Source: Verrucomicrobiota bacterium
GTDB lineage: Bacteria > Verrucomicrobiota > Verrucomicrobiia > Verrucomicrobiales > Akkermansiaceae
NCBI GenBank assembly: GCA_017301995.1
Contig: JAFLEH010000005.1
Coordinates: forward strand, 1 to 47,180
Direction of reading: 5' to 3'
Length of the DNA: 47,180 nt
Below the pieces are notes generated by a model, which worked only from the letters and a program-made list of their open reading frames with translations, ran no database searches and was not told the DNA's origin. Shown piece by piece: positions 33,663 to 42,602 of the stretch. The position numbers were made by a program, and so were the translations under genes. The stretch's first letter is position 1, and each line of letters opens with the position of its first letter.

Positions 33663-35918
33663 ATGCACAGCCGCAACCCTCAACGACCGGTAAGATTCGC
33701 ATTCACGATCCTCATCGCCACAGCCACCTTCGCGATCAGCACCGGCTGGGTTGTCGCCCAAGCACCCGGCGTCTTTGACCAATTCGACAAAAACTCCGAC
33801 GGCAAGGTGACGCCGGACGAATTGTCGAATGCGACGGCGTTCGCGCGGTTCGACATAGATCATGACGGCGCCATCACGCCCGCCGAGTATCAGCAGGTCG
33901 CCGACAGCGCGCCATCCACGCCCACACCCGACGACACCGGGAAGAGAAGCCGCGTCGCACAAATCGAGGCCATCGCGAAGCAGTTCGATGCGGATGGCGA
34001 CGGCAAGATCACCCGCGAGGAGGCGGCGGGCGCGGCGTGGTTTGAGCGTGTGGACGCGAATGGCGACGGCGTCGCCGATGTGCCGGAAATCCAGCGTGTG
34101 AAAGCCGCCGCCGCCCGCTCGAAGCGCGGCGGCGGCGCGGCATTGCCGGAGACCGCGCCTCCGCTGAGCGCGGAGGATTTGAAGAAAATCACCAGCGGCC
34201 CGGAGGTTCTCAAGCCCGGTGACGCGGGCATCGGGCGCATGATTCCCGACGCGAAGTTCACCACGCTCGACGGCACGGCCCGCAACCTCGCGGACATGCA
34301 GGGCAGGAAAGCTCTCGTCATCGCCATGACCAGCGCTACCTGCCCGGTGAGCAAGCGCTACCTGCCGTCGCTCGCCGTGCTGGCGAAGGAATTCGCGGCG
34401 CAACACATCGGCCTGCTGCTCGTGAATCCTTTTGTCAGCGAGACCACCGATGAGATCAAAGCGCAACTCGCCGCCGCCGGTCTGCGAACGGACTATGTGC
34501 ATGACACGGACAAGAAACTCGCCGCCGCGCTGCAAGCCCGCACCACCACCGAGGTATTCCTGCTCGATACACGCCGCACGCTGCTCTATCGCGGCGCGCT
34601 CGATGACCAATATGGCATCAACTACAACCTCGACGCCCCGCGTCACCCCTACCTGCGCGACGCCATCGCGGCCTTTTTGCAAAGCGAGACGCCGCCCGTG
34701 CAGGCCACCGTCGCGCCCGGCTGCGAACTCGACCTCGAAGACGCGCCAAAAACCGCGAACACCGGCGTCACTTATCACCGCGATGTCGCGCGGATTCTCC
34801 AACAGAACTGCGTGCAGTGCCATCGCGACGGCGGCATCGCGCCCTTCGCCCTCGACGACATCGAGGAAGTCACCGACCGCGCCAAGGTCATCCGCCGCGT
34901 CGTCACGGAAGGCACCATGCCGCCGTGGTTCGCCGCGCCGGAGAAAGACGCCGCCGCGAGCCGGTGGGCCAACGACATCTCGCTCTCGGCGCGCGACAAG
35001 GCCGATCTCCTGGCGTGGATCGAATCGAAGGATCGCCCGCTGGGCGACGCCGCCGAAGCACCCGCGAAGCGCGTGTATCCCGAGGAATGGAACATCGGCC
35101 AGCCGGATCTCATCGTCCCCTTGAGCCGCGCCTACGACATCAAGGCAACCGGCTTCATGCCCTATCAGCTCGATGTGGTGGAGACCACACTCACGGAGGA
35201 CCGCTGGGTGACGGCTTATGAAATCCTGCCCAGCGCGCGCGATGTGGTGCATCATGTCATCGTGCAGGTGCATGAACCGGGCACGGCGGTTCGGAATGTC
35301 GGTGAAGGCGCCGGGGGCTATTGGGCCGTATATGTGCCAGGCAACGGTTCGTGTGTCTATCCGCCTGGCTTCGCGCGCAAGCTGCCGGCCGGGGCGCGCA
35401 TCAGCTTCCAGATTCACTACACGCCCAGCGGCGAGGCGAAAACAGAACGACTTCGCCTGGGCCTCGTGTTTGCGAAGACCGCCCCCCGTTACGAGGTCAG
35501 GACGGTCGGGGTCGCCAACCGGCGCATCGCCATCCCGCCGGGCGCCGCGCATCATGTCGAGACGCAGACGCAGCGGGTGCCGTTTGACATGCCGGTCACC
35601 AGTTTCATGGCGCACATGCACATGCGCGGGAAGGCTTTCCGATACGAGGTTACCCACCCTGACGGCAAGACCGAGACGCTGCTCGACATCCCGCGCTACG
35701 ACTTCAACTGGCAGATGCGCTACGACCTCAAGCAGCCCAAGCTCCTGCCCCGTGGCAGCACGGTGAAGGTTACTGCCGTGTATGACAACAGCTCGGCCAA
35801 CCGGGCGAACCCCGACCCGACCCGGCTCGTGAAATGGGGACCGCAAACCGTGGACGAAATGATGATTGGCTACCTGGAATACTTCACTCCTGTAAGCGGC
35901 AGCGTGTCGGCGAACTGA
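33663..35918 (+). CDS. EF-hand / redoxin / cytochrome c / PHM-type copper monooxygenase fusion
   Basis: This 751-residue exported multidomain protein has a signal peptide (cleavage near VVAQA) and four EF-hand-like loops (from residues 42, 64, 109 and 131). A thioredoxin/AhpC-type domain (about 190-345) carries Cys227 in TSATCPVSKRY. A cytochrome c-like segment has heme motif CVQCH at 383-387 and a possible axial Met419 in GTMPPW. The C-terminal half (about 490-745) resembles the copper type II, ascorbate-dependent monooxygenase (PHM/DBM) fold. Likely CuH ligands are His530, His531 and His585. Likely CuM ligands are His651 and His653 (HMHMRG) and Met733 or Met734. The whole looks like an oxidase or monooxygenase with built-in electron transfer. 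ATG 33603 overlaps the previous stop and would add 20 residues; 33663 gives a better signal peptide. Confidence 0.85.
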   Translation: MHSRNPQRPVRFAFTILIATATFAISTGWVVAQAPGVFDQFDKNSDGKVTPDELSNATAFARFDIDHDGAITPAEYQQVADSAPSTPTPDDTGKRSRVAQIEAIAKQFDADGDGKITREEAAGAAWFERVDANGDGVADVPEIQRVKAAAARSKRGGGAALPETAPPLSAEDLKKITSGPEVLKPGDAGIGRMIPDAKFTTLDGTARNLADMQGRKALVIAMTSATCPVSKRYLPSLAVLAKEFAAQHIGLLLVNPFVSETTDEIKAQLAAAGLRTDYVHDTDKKLAAALQARTTTEVFLLDTRRTLLYRGALDDQYGINYNLDAPRHPYLRDAIAAFLQSETPPVQATVAPGCELDLEDAPKTANTGVTYHRDVARILQQNCVQCHRDGGIAPFALDDIEEVTDRAKVIRRVVTEGTMPPWFAAPEKDAAASRWANDISLSARDKADLLAWIESKDRPLGDAAEAPAKRVYPEEWNIGQPDLIVPLSRAYDIKATGFMPYQLDVVETTLTEDRWVTAYEILPSARDVVHHVIVQVHEPGTAVRNVGEGAGGYWAVYVPGNGSCVYPPGFARKLPAGARISFQIHYTPSGEAKTERLRLGLVFAKTAPRYEVRTVGVANRRIAIPPGAAHHVETQTQRVPFDMPVTSFMAHMHMRGKAFRYEVTHPDGKTETLLDIPRYDFNWQMRYDLKQPKLLPRGSTVKVTAVYDNSSANRANPDPTRLVKWGPQTVDEMMIGYLEYFTPVSGSVSAN

Positions 35919-35928
35919 CTTGAAAACC

Positions 35929-38592
35929 ATGAATCCAAAACTCGACCACGCCCTCCTTCCTCTAGCCCTCGGGACCTTAGCATGTTTTTGCGGTGAAACC
36001 ATTGCCCAAACCAAGCCATTGCCGTTCGCCGAACGATTCAAACAACTCGACCGCAACGGCGACGGGAAGGTGACGCGCGCCGAGGCGGGACAGTCGCCCC
36101 TGTTCGATCAGTGGGATGGAAACAAGGACGGCGCGGTGACGCTGGAAGAGGTCACGCTGTTCTACTCCAACCGTCGGCCCGCTGCCAAACCCGCCGAACC
36201 GACGCCCGCCACGCCGGCCAAACACGCGCCGGCTTCCAAGCCGAATGTCGCCCCGGATGGCTTCGTGCCGGATGCGCCGTTCGTCGGCGAGGTCGGCGGC
36301 TCTTACATTGATCCGGAGTTCAGTGAATCGGCGAATCAAGTCGTGTTCCAGGACATGCAGAACCGCGTCTGGATTGGCGACATTGACCCGGCGACCGGCT
36401 TGTTCAAGACGGCGACGGGCCGCGATTACCTGATGGATCAGAATATCACGCTCATATTCGACCGCCCGCCGCAGGGACGGAAGTTCTCCACCAACGGGCC
36501 GGAGTGGACGCGCGACGACAAGGGGCATCTCGTCGTTTACACCAAGGCGGACCAGGCCGGCATCATGCAGCAGTGGGCGGGGCGGCTCGTGGACGGGAAG
36601 TCCGTCGTCACCCAGCTCACGCGGCAGCCTTACGATTGCTACGGCAACATGCCCAGCCGGTTTCCGGACGGCAAACCGCCGCGCATCGCCTACACGCACG
36701 ACTGGCCGATCTGGAAAGCCAAGGCCGCGTGGATCTTCCTCGACCAGCCCGGCGCGCCGCGCGAGTTGGTCAACTTTGATTACCGGCAGATGAGCATGTG
36801 GAGCGCGGTCTCCCCGCACTTCCTGTTCGTGCAAACCCCTCCCGGCGCGCCGCACGGCCAGGTCGCGATGTCGGACGCCGACACGGGTGCGGTGCGCGTG
36901 CTCACGGCGGACACCGGGGCGAAGGACGATCCCGGCCTGTTCCTCGCGCCGGAGTTCGGCGGCGAGCTGTTGCTGGTGTGCAACGTGGACAACCGCGCGC
37001 TCGGCATCTACCGCGACGAGAAACGCGACGGCCAATCGCCGTGGACGCGCATCGCCACGCTCACGCTGCCGGATGACGCACCCTACAGGTTCATCTCTTC
37101 GCCGGAAACCATCGCTTCGGCCACGGGTGTTGGCGGCGTCTCTTACTTCTCGCTGCTGGCGCGCGAAAGCAAGGACCGCAACACCCCCGGCAGCATCTGG
37201 GTGCTCGGACTCGGCACGGACCCGGCCAACCGTTTCGTCCGCCGCGTGGACCACAGCGCGGCCACCGGCGTGCCTACGGTGGTGATGGAACCCGAGCCGT
37301 TCGTCGGCAAGGACGAGGTCTTCGTCTATTACAACTTCTTCGACCGCGCCCAAGGCCAGCACGGCCTTCGCCGCGCCGCCACGGGCATCACGGTCGCCGC
37401 CGCCGCGCTGGCGACGAAACAGGATTTCACCGTCGAGGATGTGCGCGTCTCTCCGCCCGGCCAGCCGATGGTGGATCCGGAATTCAACGACGTGCAGCAT
37501 CGCGTCACCTACTGGGATTACGCGGGGGGAAAGCTCAATATCAGCGTGGCGGAGATTGATCCGCTCACCGGCCTGCTCAAGAACGCCCCGGGCCGCGACT
37601 TCGCCGTGGCCGAGCAGGTCTCGCCCTGCTTCAAGGACGGCGGCTGGTGGTCGCACAACGGACCGGAGTGGGGCCGCGACCGCAATGGCTGGGCGATTTA
37701 TTTCACCAAGGAGGACGCGCAGGGCAATCGCCAGATGTGGCGCGCCATCGAGAAGGACGGGCGCTATGTGCCGGAGCCGCTCACCACGAAACCCGGCGGC
37801 CATTGCGGCGCGCTGATTTCACAAAGCGCCACCGCGCCCGACACGCGGATGCTTTTCTACATCAACCTCGACGTGCCCGGGCAGGACACCGTGGCGTGGG
37901 CGTGGGCCGCCAAGCCCAGCGAGTTCCATCCGCTGCCCGACTGGCGCGGCAGTCACAGCATCGCTCGCATCGTCGGCGAGCATCACATCGGCTACGCGCC
38001 GCGCGACAAGGCCGGCGTGCCACAGGTCGTGCTGCTCGACACCCGCACCGGCCAACGCCAGATCGTCACCGATGAGCCGGGCGACAAGTTCGACACCTAC
38101 GGCTTCCGTGCGCCGGAGTTCGGTGGCGAACTGCTCATGATGGCTAACATTGACCGCCAGCGACTCGCCATCTACCGCGACGTTACGAAAGACGGCCGCC
38201 CGTGGCAGAAGATCGCCGAGCTGCGCCTGCCGCCGGATTCGCCCTTCAAATACATCTATTCCTGCGAACCCATCGCGCCGGAAACCGGCGTAAATGGCGT
38301 TTCCTACTTCTCACTCAACGCCACCAGAACGCCCGGCAGCAACCGCGGCGAAACCGGACGCGCCGAGAAGGACGGCTCCATCTGGGTCTTCGGCCTCGGC
38401 AAAGACCCGGCCCATCGCCCTGTCCGCCGCGTGGACGAAGGCGCGGTCAGCGGCATTCAGACCACCCGCTACGAATCCGAGTCCTTCGTCGGCACGGACG
38501 AAGTCTTCATCTACTACGAGCGCAAGGCCCCCGAGACCGGTCGCGGCGAACTGCGCCGCTGCCGCACGGGAATCAAAAACAGTAAGCCATGA
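35929..38592 (+). CDS. Secreted EF-hand protein with two beta-propeller-like (type A) repeats
   Basis: This 887-residue protein has a signal peptide (cleavage near TIAQT) and an EF-hand pair (loops 41-52 and 63-74). A Pro/Ala linker leads to two homologous blocks of about 370 residues (about 118-495 and 505-885). Each block contains, in order, a DPEF motif, ID/EIDPxTGL, NGPEWxRD, xAPEFGGELL, GVSYFSL, IWVxGLGxDPxxR and VGxDEVFxYY. These suggest a WD40/TolB-like propeller, but the fold is inferred from repeated beta-rich motifs. A third copy is in the next protein. The function is unknown; substrate binding or scaffolding is plausible. An upstream TTG at 35920 is possible. The stop overlaps the next ATG. 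Confidence 0.8.
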   Translation: MNPKLDHALLPLALGTLACFCGETIAQTKPLPFAERFKQLDRNGDGKVTRAEAGQSPLFDQWDGNKDGAVTLEEVTLFYSNRRPAAKPAEPTPATPAKHAPASKPNVAPDGFVPDAPFVGEVGGSYIDPEFSESANQVVFQDMQNRVWIGDIDPATGLFKTATGRDYLMDQNITLIFDRPPQGRKFSTNGPEWTRDDKGHLVVYTKADQAGIMQQWAGRLVDGKSVVTQLTRQPYDCYGNMPSRFPDGKPPRIAYTHDWPIWKAKAAWIFLDQPGAPRELVNFDYRQMSMWSAVSPHFLFVQTPPGAPHGQVAMSDADTGAVRVLTADTGAKDDPGLFLAPEFGGELLLVCNVDNRALGIYRDEKRDGQSPWTRIATLTLPDDAPYRFISSPETIASATGVGGVSYFSLLARESKDRNTPGSIWVLGLGTDPANRFVRRVDHSAATGVPTVVMEPEPFVGKDEVFVYYNFFDRAQGQHGLRRAATGITVAAAALATKQDFTVEDVRVSPPGQPMVDPEFNDVQHRVTYWDYAGGKLNISVAEIDPLTGLLKNAPGRDFAVAEQVSPCFKDGGWWSHNGPEWGRDRNGWAIYFTKEDAQGNRQMWRAIEKDGRYVPEPLTTKPGGHCGALISQSATAPDTRMLFYINLDVPGQDTVAWAWAAKPSEFHPLPDWRGSHSIARIVGEHHIGYAPRDKAGVPQVVLLDTRTGQRQIVTDEPGDKFDTYGFRAPEFGGELLMMANIDRQRLAIYRDVTKDGRPWQKIAELRLPPDSPFKYIYSCEPIAPETGVNGVSYFSLNATRTPGSNRGETGRAEKDGSIWVFGLGKDPAHRPVRRVDEGAVSGIQTTRYESESFVGTDEVFIYYERKAPETGRGELRRCRTGIKNSKP

Positions 38593-41500
38593 AAACCATC
38601 GTCACACTCGTCAATCTTTCAACGCTTCTCGTCTGCCTCGCCGCCTCGGCGCAGACGCAGCAACGCGCCGCCAGCGGTGGCCTCGCCGAGCGATTCAAAC
38701 AACTTGACCGCAATGGCGACGGCAAAGTCAGCGGGGAGGAGGGCGGTTCGCTGCCCTTCTTTGAAGCGGCGGACGGAAACAAAGATGGTCTTCTAACCAC
38801 CGAGGAAGTGCAGGCGTATTTCGCTTCCCGGCGGGCGGCGCAGCCGGCGAACCCTCCCGCCACCAACACTCCGGATGCGCCCGTCGCCGCCGCGCGGCTG
38901 GCGCAGCCGGACGGGTTCGTCGTGGACGACGTCGCCGTCGGCGAGCTGGGCATCAGCTATGCCGATCCCGAGTTTCTTTCGGAGGTCAATCGCATGGTGT
39001 TCCAGACCGGTGGCACCGGCGTTCAGGAGGTCTGGATCGCGGAGCTGAATCCCCTCACCGGCCTGTTGCGCTCCGCCACGGGGAAGGATTTGTTGGTGGA
39101 CACCAACGCCGCCAAGATCGGCCCCCAGTTTGACACCACCAACGGTCCGGAATGGGGGTTGGACAGCGAGGGCGCGGCTGTTTTCTACTCCAAGCGCGAC
39201 ACCAATGGCGTGGTGCAATGCTGGCGGGCCTCGAATCTTTTAGCGGGCGAAGTGAAAGCGGCACCGCTCACCCATCTCACAGGTCCCGATGGCGAAGGCG
39301 CCATCATGGTGATCGCCCGCAAGGACGCATCGCGGCCCACGACGCAGGTCATCTACCGTTACATCCCGGCCCCTCGTTTCCGCAAAGGTGGACCGGCGCG
39401 CTGGGCGGATGAAACCGCGCCCGATGCCGTCCACGACTTTCCGCAATTCAACGGCGCGGCCGCCGCGCCTTCCTGGATCGAGGGCACGGAGGATTTCGTT
39501 TACGCCATGCTCGTCGGTCAGGGAAAATCGGAACTCGCGCGCTTCAATACCGCCACCGGCACCGCCACCGTGCTGACCAGCCACCCCGGCGCCAAATACA
39601 ATCTTCACGCCTTCAAGGCGCCGGAACTGAACGGCGAGCTTCTGGTCGGGTGTGTGATGGATCGCACCCGGTTCACCGTCTTTCGTTCCGACGGCACCCG
39701 TTACGCTCCCTGGGCCGATCTCGTGCCCCCCGATCCCGAACACCCTTACGTGATTTCGCCCGAGATCTTTCAAGCGGGCGGGATGACTTACCTCGCTGTG
39801 CAAATGTCCAGTCACAGCCCGGGCAGCCTGGGCGTTCTGCCGCAGGACGTGGATTGCGCCATGTGGATTGTTGGCCTCGGCCAGGATGCCTCGCACCGCG
39901 TCGCCCGCCGCGTGGACGCCGGGGCCGTCAGTGGCGCGAAAGCTTACCGGTTTGAACCCGAAGTTTACGTCGGCGCGAACGAGGTCTTCCTGTTTTACAC
40001 CTTCGGCAACACCCTCCACCGTGCCCGCACCGGCATCAAGGTCGCCGCCGACTCGCCCGCGGCACCGCAAACCGCATCCAATCCCGCACCGGCCACGACC
40101 GTCGCGCCAAAGTCGGTCCCGCCCACTGCCGCTCGGGGCGCTGCCGCTGGCTCAACAAAGGCGGTGACGTCGCTCACCAAGCCCTCGTTGGAGGTTTGCC
40201 TCAGCGCCGGCGATGCGGACCAGGCGACCAAGTTCTTTGCCGAAGGCATCGGGTTGGCCGCGCGCGGCGAACCACGCGGCGGCGCAGCAGGAGTGGCGAT
40301 GCGGATGTTGCTGTTCACGGCGGGCAACTCGACCGTCAAGGTCCGCGTCTATTCTCAGCCGCCCGCGAAACTGCCAGCCGACATCGCCGCCCGCAACGGG
40401 CTGCGCGTGTTGACGATTCCGGTGGAAAAACTCAACGACACCGTCGCGCGACTGAAGCGGCTCGGCTTCGAGATCACAGACGTGAAGCAAGCCGGCACGA
40501 CGCGTTGGGCGCTCGCGCGCAACGCGGACGGCACCGCGTTTGAACTCGTCGAAACACAACCCGGCACGGCGCCGGAACTGGAGATCGGTCTCACGGTGCC
40601 GGACCTCGCGAAGGCGCGCGAGTTCTTCACCGGCGTCTACGGCGCGCAGGAATTGCCGGAAGCGACGAGCCGCGTGCTGCCGGGCGAGAAAGAGTTGCGG
40701 TTCACCACCGGTGCGACGGTCTTCAAATGCTGGGCGCCGAAAGGCCAACGCGAATCGGACACGGGCAAGATTCCCGACCTGCTTGGCTTCCGCTACGTGA
40801 CCCACAACGTCCGCGACACGCAGGCGCTGCATGACGCGCTCGCCGCGAACGGCGTCGAAGTAGCGGCGCCGCTCGCCAGTCATCAAGGCGTCGCCAGCCT
40901 GTTCATCATCCGCGGCCCCGGCGGCGCGCTGTTGGAGTTCGTCGGTCTGCCGCCGGCGGGCGTCAGTGGCGGGCGGGCGACCGGCCGCACGGGGGCGCAA
41001 CAGATTCCGCAGCAGATGCAAGACATGTTGAAGCGCCTGGACCGGGACGGCGACGGCAAGCTCAGCCCGCAAGAACTGCCGAACGCGGAGCGGTTCAAAC
41101 AAATGGACGCGAACGGCGACGGCTTTGTCACGCTGGAGGAAGCCGCGAAATCATTCAGCGGCGGCGGCCCGGCGCGAGGACCATCGCGCCCAGTGACCGG
41201 CAAGGAACCGGAACTGCATCCGCCCGCCGCCCGCGCGTTCCTCGATTTCAAGTTTGCGGCCGATTACTTCGCCGGCCGCCAGCCGGCGGAGAGCGCGCTC
41301 GCCAAGGTGACGGAGGCCAACGCGCTCGTGCCACACAACGGCATGCTCTACTGCTGCGTGAGCTACATGCCGGAGTCGAAGCGTCTCACAGACCTGAACC
41401 CCAAGGTGCTTGTGAAAAAGTCCGCCACCAGTCCGTGGGAAGTGGACTTGGAGGCGGGCAGCGACTTCATGCGACTGAGCTTCATGAAATCCGTCAGCTT

Positions 41501-42602
41501 TACCACCGACGGCAGCGGCAACAAGTTGCCCAAACCCGTGTCCGTTCTCGTGTGCGGCACCGGCACATGGCGCTCGCAAAAGGACACCGGCGTGGTCGTG
41601 TTCTCCCGCAACAACTCGACCGGCCAATGGACGAAGTCGCTTCTTTCCACGAACCGCTGGAACCGCGACAAAGTGAATCACACCACTGATGTCCGCACTA
41701 TCTGGGATCATGTGGACCGGGTGACAGGTGTGCATTACGTCTTCGCCGGCTCGGCGAGCGGACGGCTTTTCCGGGGCGTCTATGATCCGTCGCAGCCGGG
41801 GTTGATCGCGTGGGACGAAAAACCGGAACTCGACGAGCTGGTTGGTCATTTCCTCTGCGCCGCCGAAGCCAACGGCGTGCAATATGTCGGCGTGGCCTAC
41901 GGGCCGACGAAGGAAGACGTGCGGCAATTCAAGGAACGTCCCGTGAAAGACCACGGCCTGTTCCGGCGCGTGGACGGGCCGAACGCGCGCTGGGAATGGA
42001 TTCCGATCAAGGAATGGGAAGACCCGCAGCAGCCGGGTCGGTCGTTGCGCACCGCACAGCTTCGCGGCATGACCGCCGTGCCCGCGCCCGACGGCAAAGG
42101 CGAGGTGCTGCTGGTCGCGTGGGATACGCGCGACGCGGCAATCGAGCGGATCGACCCGCGCAACAACTTCAAGACGACGGTCGAGTTGAACGTGCGCGAT
42201 TACTTCGCCAAGCAGTGGGGCCGCCCCGTCGGCATCTCCACCTTCGCCTACAACGACATGCTGCCCGTCGCGCATCCCTTCACCGGCGAGAAGGCGCACC
42301 TCATCGGCCTCTGGCTGGTGGACCCGAACGGCGAAGCCAACGAGATCGGCAAGAGTTCGTGGTATCTCGTCCGCTACGCCGACGGCAGCTATCGCTACCA
42401 ACGCATCTGGGACGAGAACAACCCGCTGACGAATTCGCAATACGGACTGCGCGGCTGCCGCAGCATCTGCCCGTCGCCATTCCCCGAGGAAGCCGGCCGC
42501 GTCTTCTACTTCTGCGGCTTCGACCAGACCGGCGCGCGCGGGGCCGGTGCCACCGGACCAACCGCGTGGATCTACAAAGGAAACCTCAAGGACAAACCGT
42601 GA
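38589..42602 (+). CDS. Giant secreted fusion: EF-hand, propeller A, two VOC domains, EF-hand, propeller B
   Basis: This 1337-residue protein has a signal peptide (cleavage near ASAQT) and an EF-hand pair (loops 40-51 and 62-73), then a type A propeller-like block (about 115-490) homologous to the two in the preceding protein. Two vicinal-oxygen-chelate (glyoxalase-like) modules follow at about 527-655 and 663-787. A second EF-hand pair has loops at 818-829 and 840-851. A different beta-rich block, type B, spans about 876-1337 and recurs in the next two genes. Metal-ligand residues of the VOC modules are not clear, so catalysis is doubtful. The C-terminus TAWIYKGNL is shared with the following two proteins. 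It is coupled by ATGA and GTGA overlaps. Confidence 0.82.
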   Translation: MKTIVTLVNLSTLLVCLAASAQTQQRAASGGLAERFKQLDRNGDGKVSGEEGGSLPFFEAADGNKDGLLTTEEVQAYFASRRAAQPANPPATNTPDAPVAAARLAQPDGFVVDDVAVGELGISYADPEFLSEVNRMVFQTGGTGVQEVWIAELNPLTGLLRSATGKDLLVDTNAAKIGPQFDTTNGPEWGLDSEGAAVFYSKRDTNGVVQCWRASNLLAGEVKAAPLTHLTGPDGEGAIMVIARKDASRPTTQVIYRYIPAPRFRKGGPARWADETAPDAVHDFPQFNGAAAAPSWIEGTEDFVYAMLVGQGKSELARFNTATGTATVLTSHPGAKYNLHAFKAPELNGELLVGCVMDRTRFTVFRSDGTRYAPWADLVPPDPEHPYVISPEIFQAGGMTYLAVQMSSHSPGSLGVLPQDVDCAMWIVGLGQDASHRVARRVDAGAVSGAKAYRFEPEVYVGANEVFLFYTFGNTLHRARTGIKVAADSPAAPQTASNPAPATTVAPKSVPPTAARGAAAGSTKAVTSLTKPSLEVCLSAGDADQATKFFAEGIGLAARGEPRGGAAGVAMRMLLFTAGNSTVKVRVYSQPPAKLPADIAARNGLRVLTIPVEKLNDTVARLKRLGFEITDVKQAGTTRWALARNADGTAFELVETQPGTAPELEIGLTVPDLAKAREFFTGVYGAQELPEATSRVLPGEKELRFTTGATVFKCWAPKGQRESDTGKIPDLLGFRYVTHNVRDTQALHDALAANGVEVAAPLASHQGVASLFIIRGPGGALLEFVGLPPAGVSGGRATGRTGAQQIPQQMQDMLKRLDRDGDGKLSPQELPNAERFKQMDANGDGFVTLEEAAKSFSGGGPARGPSRPVTGKEPELHPPAARAFLDFKFAADYFAGRQPAESALAKVTEANALVPHNGMLYCCVSYMPESKRLTDLNPKVLVKKSATSPWEVDLEAGSDFMRLSFMKSVSFTTDGSGNKLPKPVSVLVCGTGTWRSQKDTGVVVFSRNNSTGQWTKSLLSTNRWNRDKVNHTTDVRTIWDHVDRVTGVHYVFAGSASGRLFRGVYDPSQPGLIAWDEKPELDELVGHFLCAAEANGVQYVGVAYGPTKEDVRQFKERPVKDHGLFRRVDGPNARWEWIPIKEWEDPQQPGRSLRTAQLRGMTAVPAPDGKGEVLLVAWDTRDAAIERIDPRNNFKTTVELNVRDYFAKQWGRPVGISTFAYNDMLPVAHPFTGEKAHLIGLWLVDPNGEANEIGKSSWYLVRYADGSYRYQRIWDENNPLTNSQYGLRGCRSICPSPFPEEAGRVFYFCGFDQTGARGAGATGPTAWIYKGNLKDKP

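Noticed and set aside
35929..35990. Lipoprotein signal in the 35929 protein
   Set aside because: The sequence around Cys19 (TLAC) does not fit the usual lipobox at position -3, and a normal signal peptidase site follows.
33429..36056. Minus-strand open frame of 875 codons antisense to the copper monooxygenase region
   Set aside because: It has no recognisable domain or signal peptide, and it mirrors GC-rich codons of well-supported plus-strand genes.
4365..38795. Recurrent CTAACC within genes, always on the coding strand
   Set aside because: It encodes Leu-Thr in frame. The roughly dozen copies noticed are not more than chance predicts for this composition, so it is a codon effect rather than an architecture signal.
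41810..42598. Upstream extension of the frame of the 42599 gene to 846 codons
   Set aside because: It lies inside the end of the preceding gene, and the signal peptide begins at the GTG at 42599, which overlaps the previous stop.
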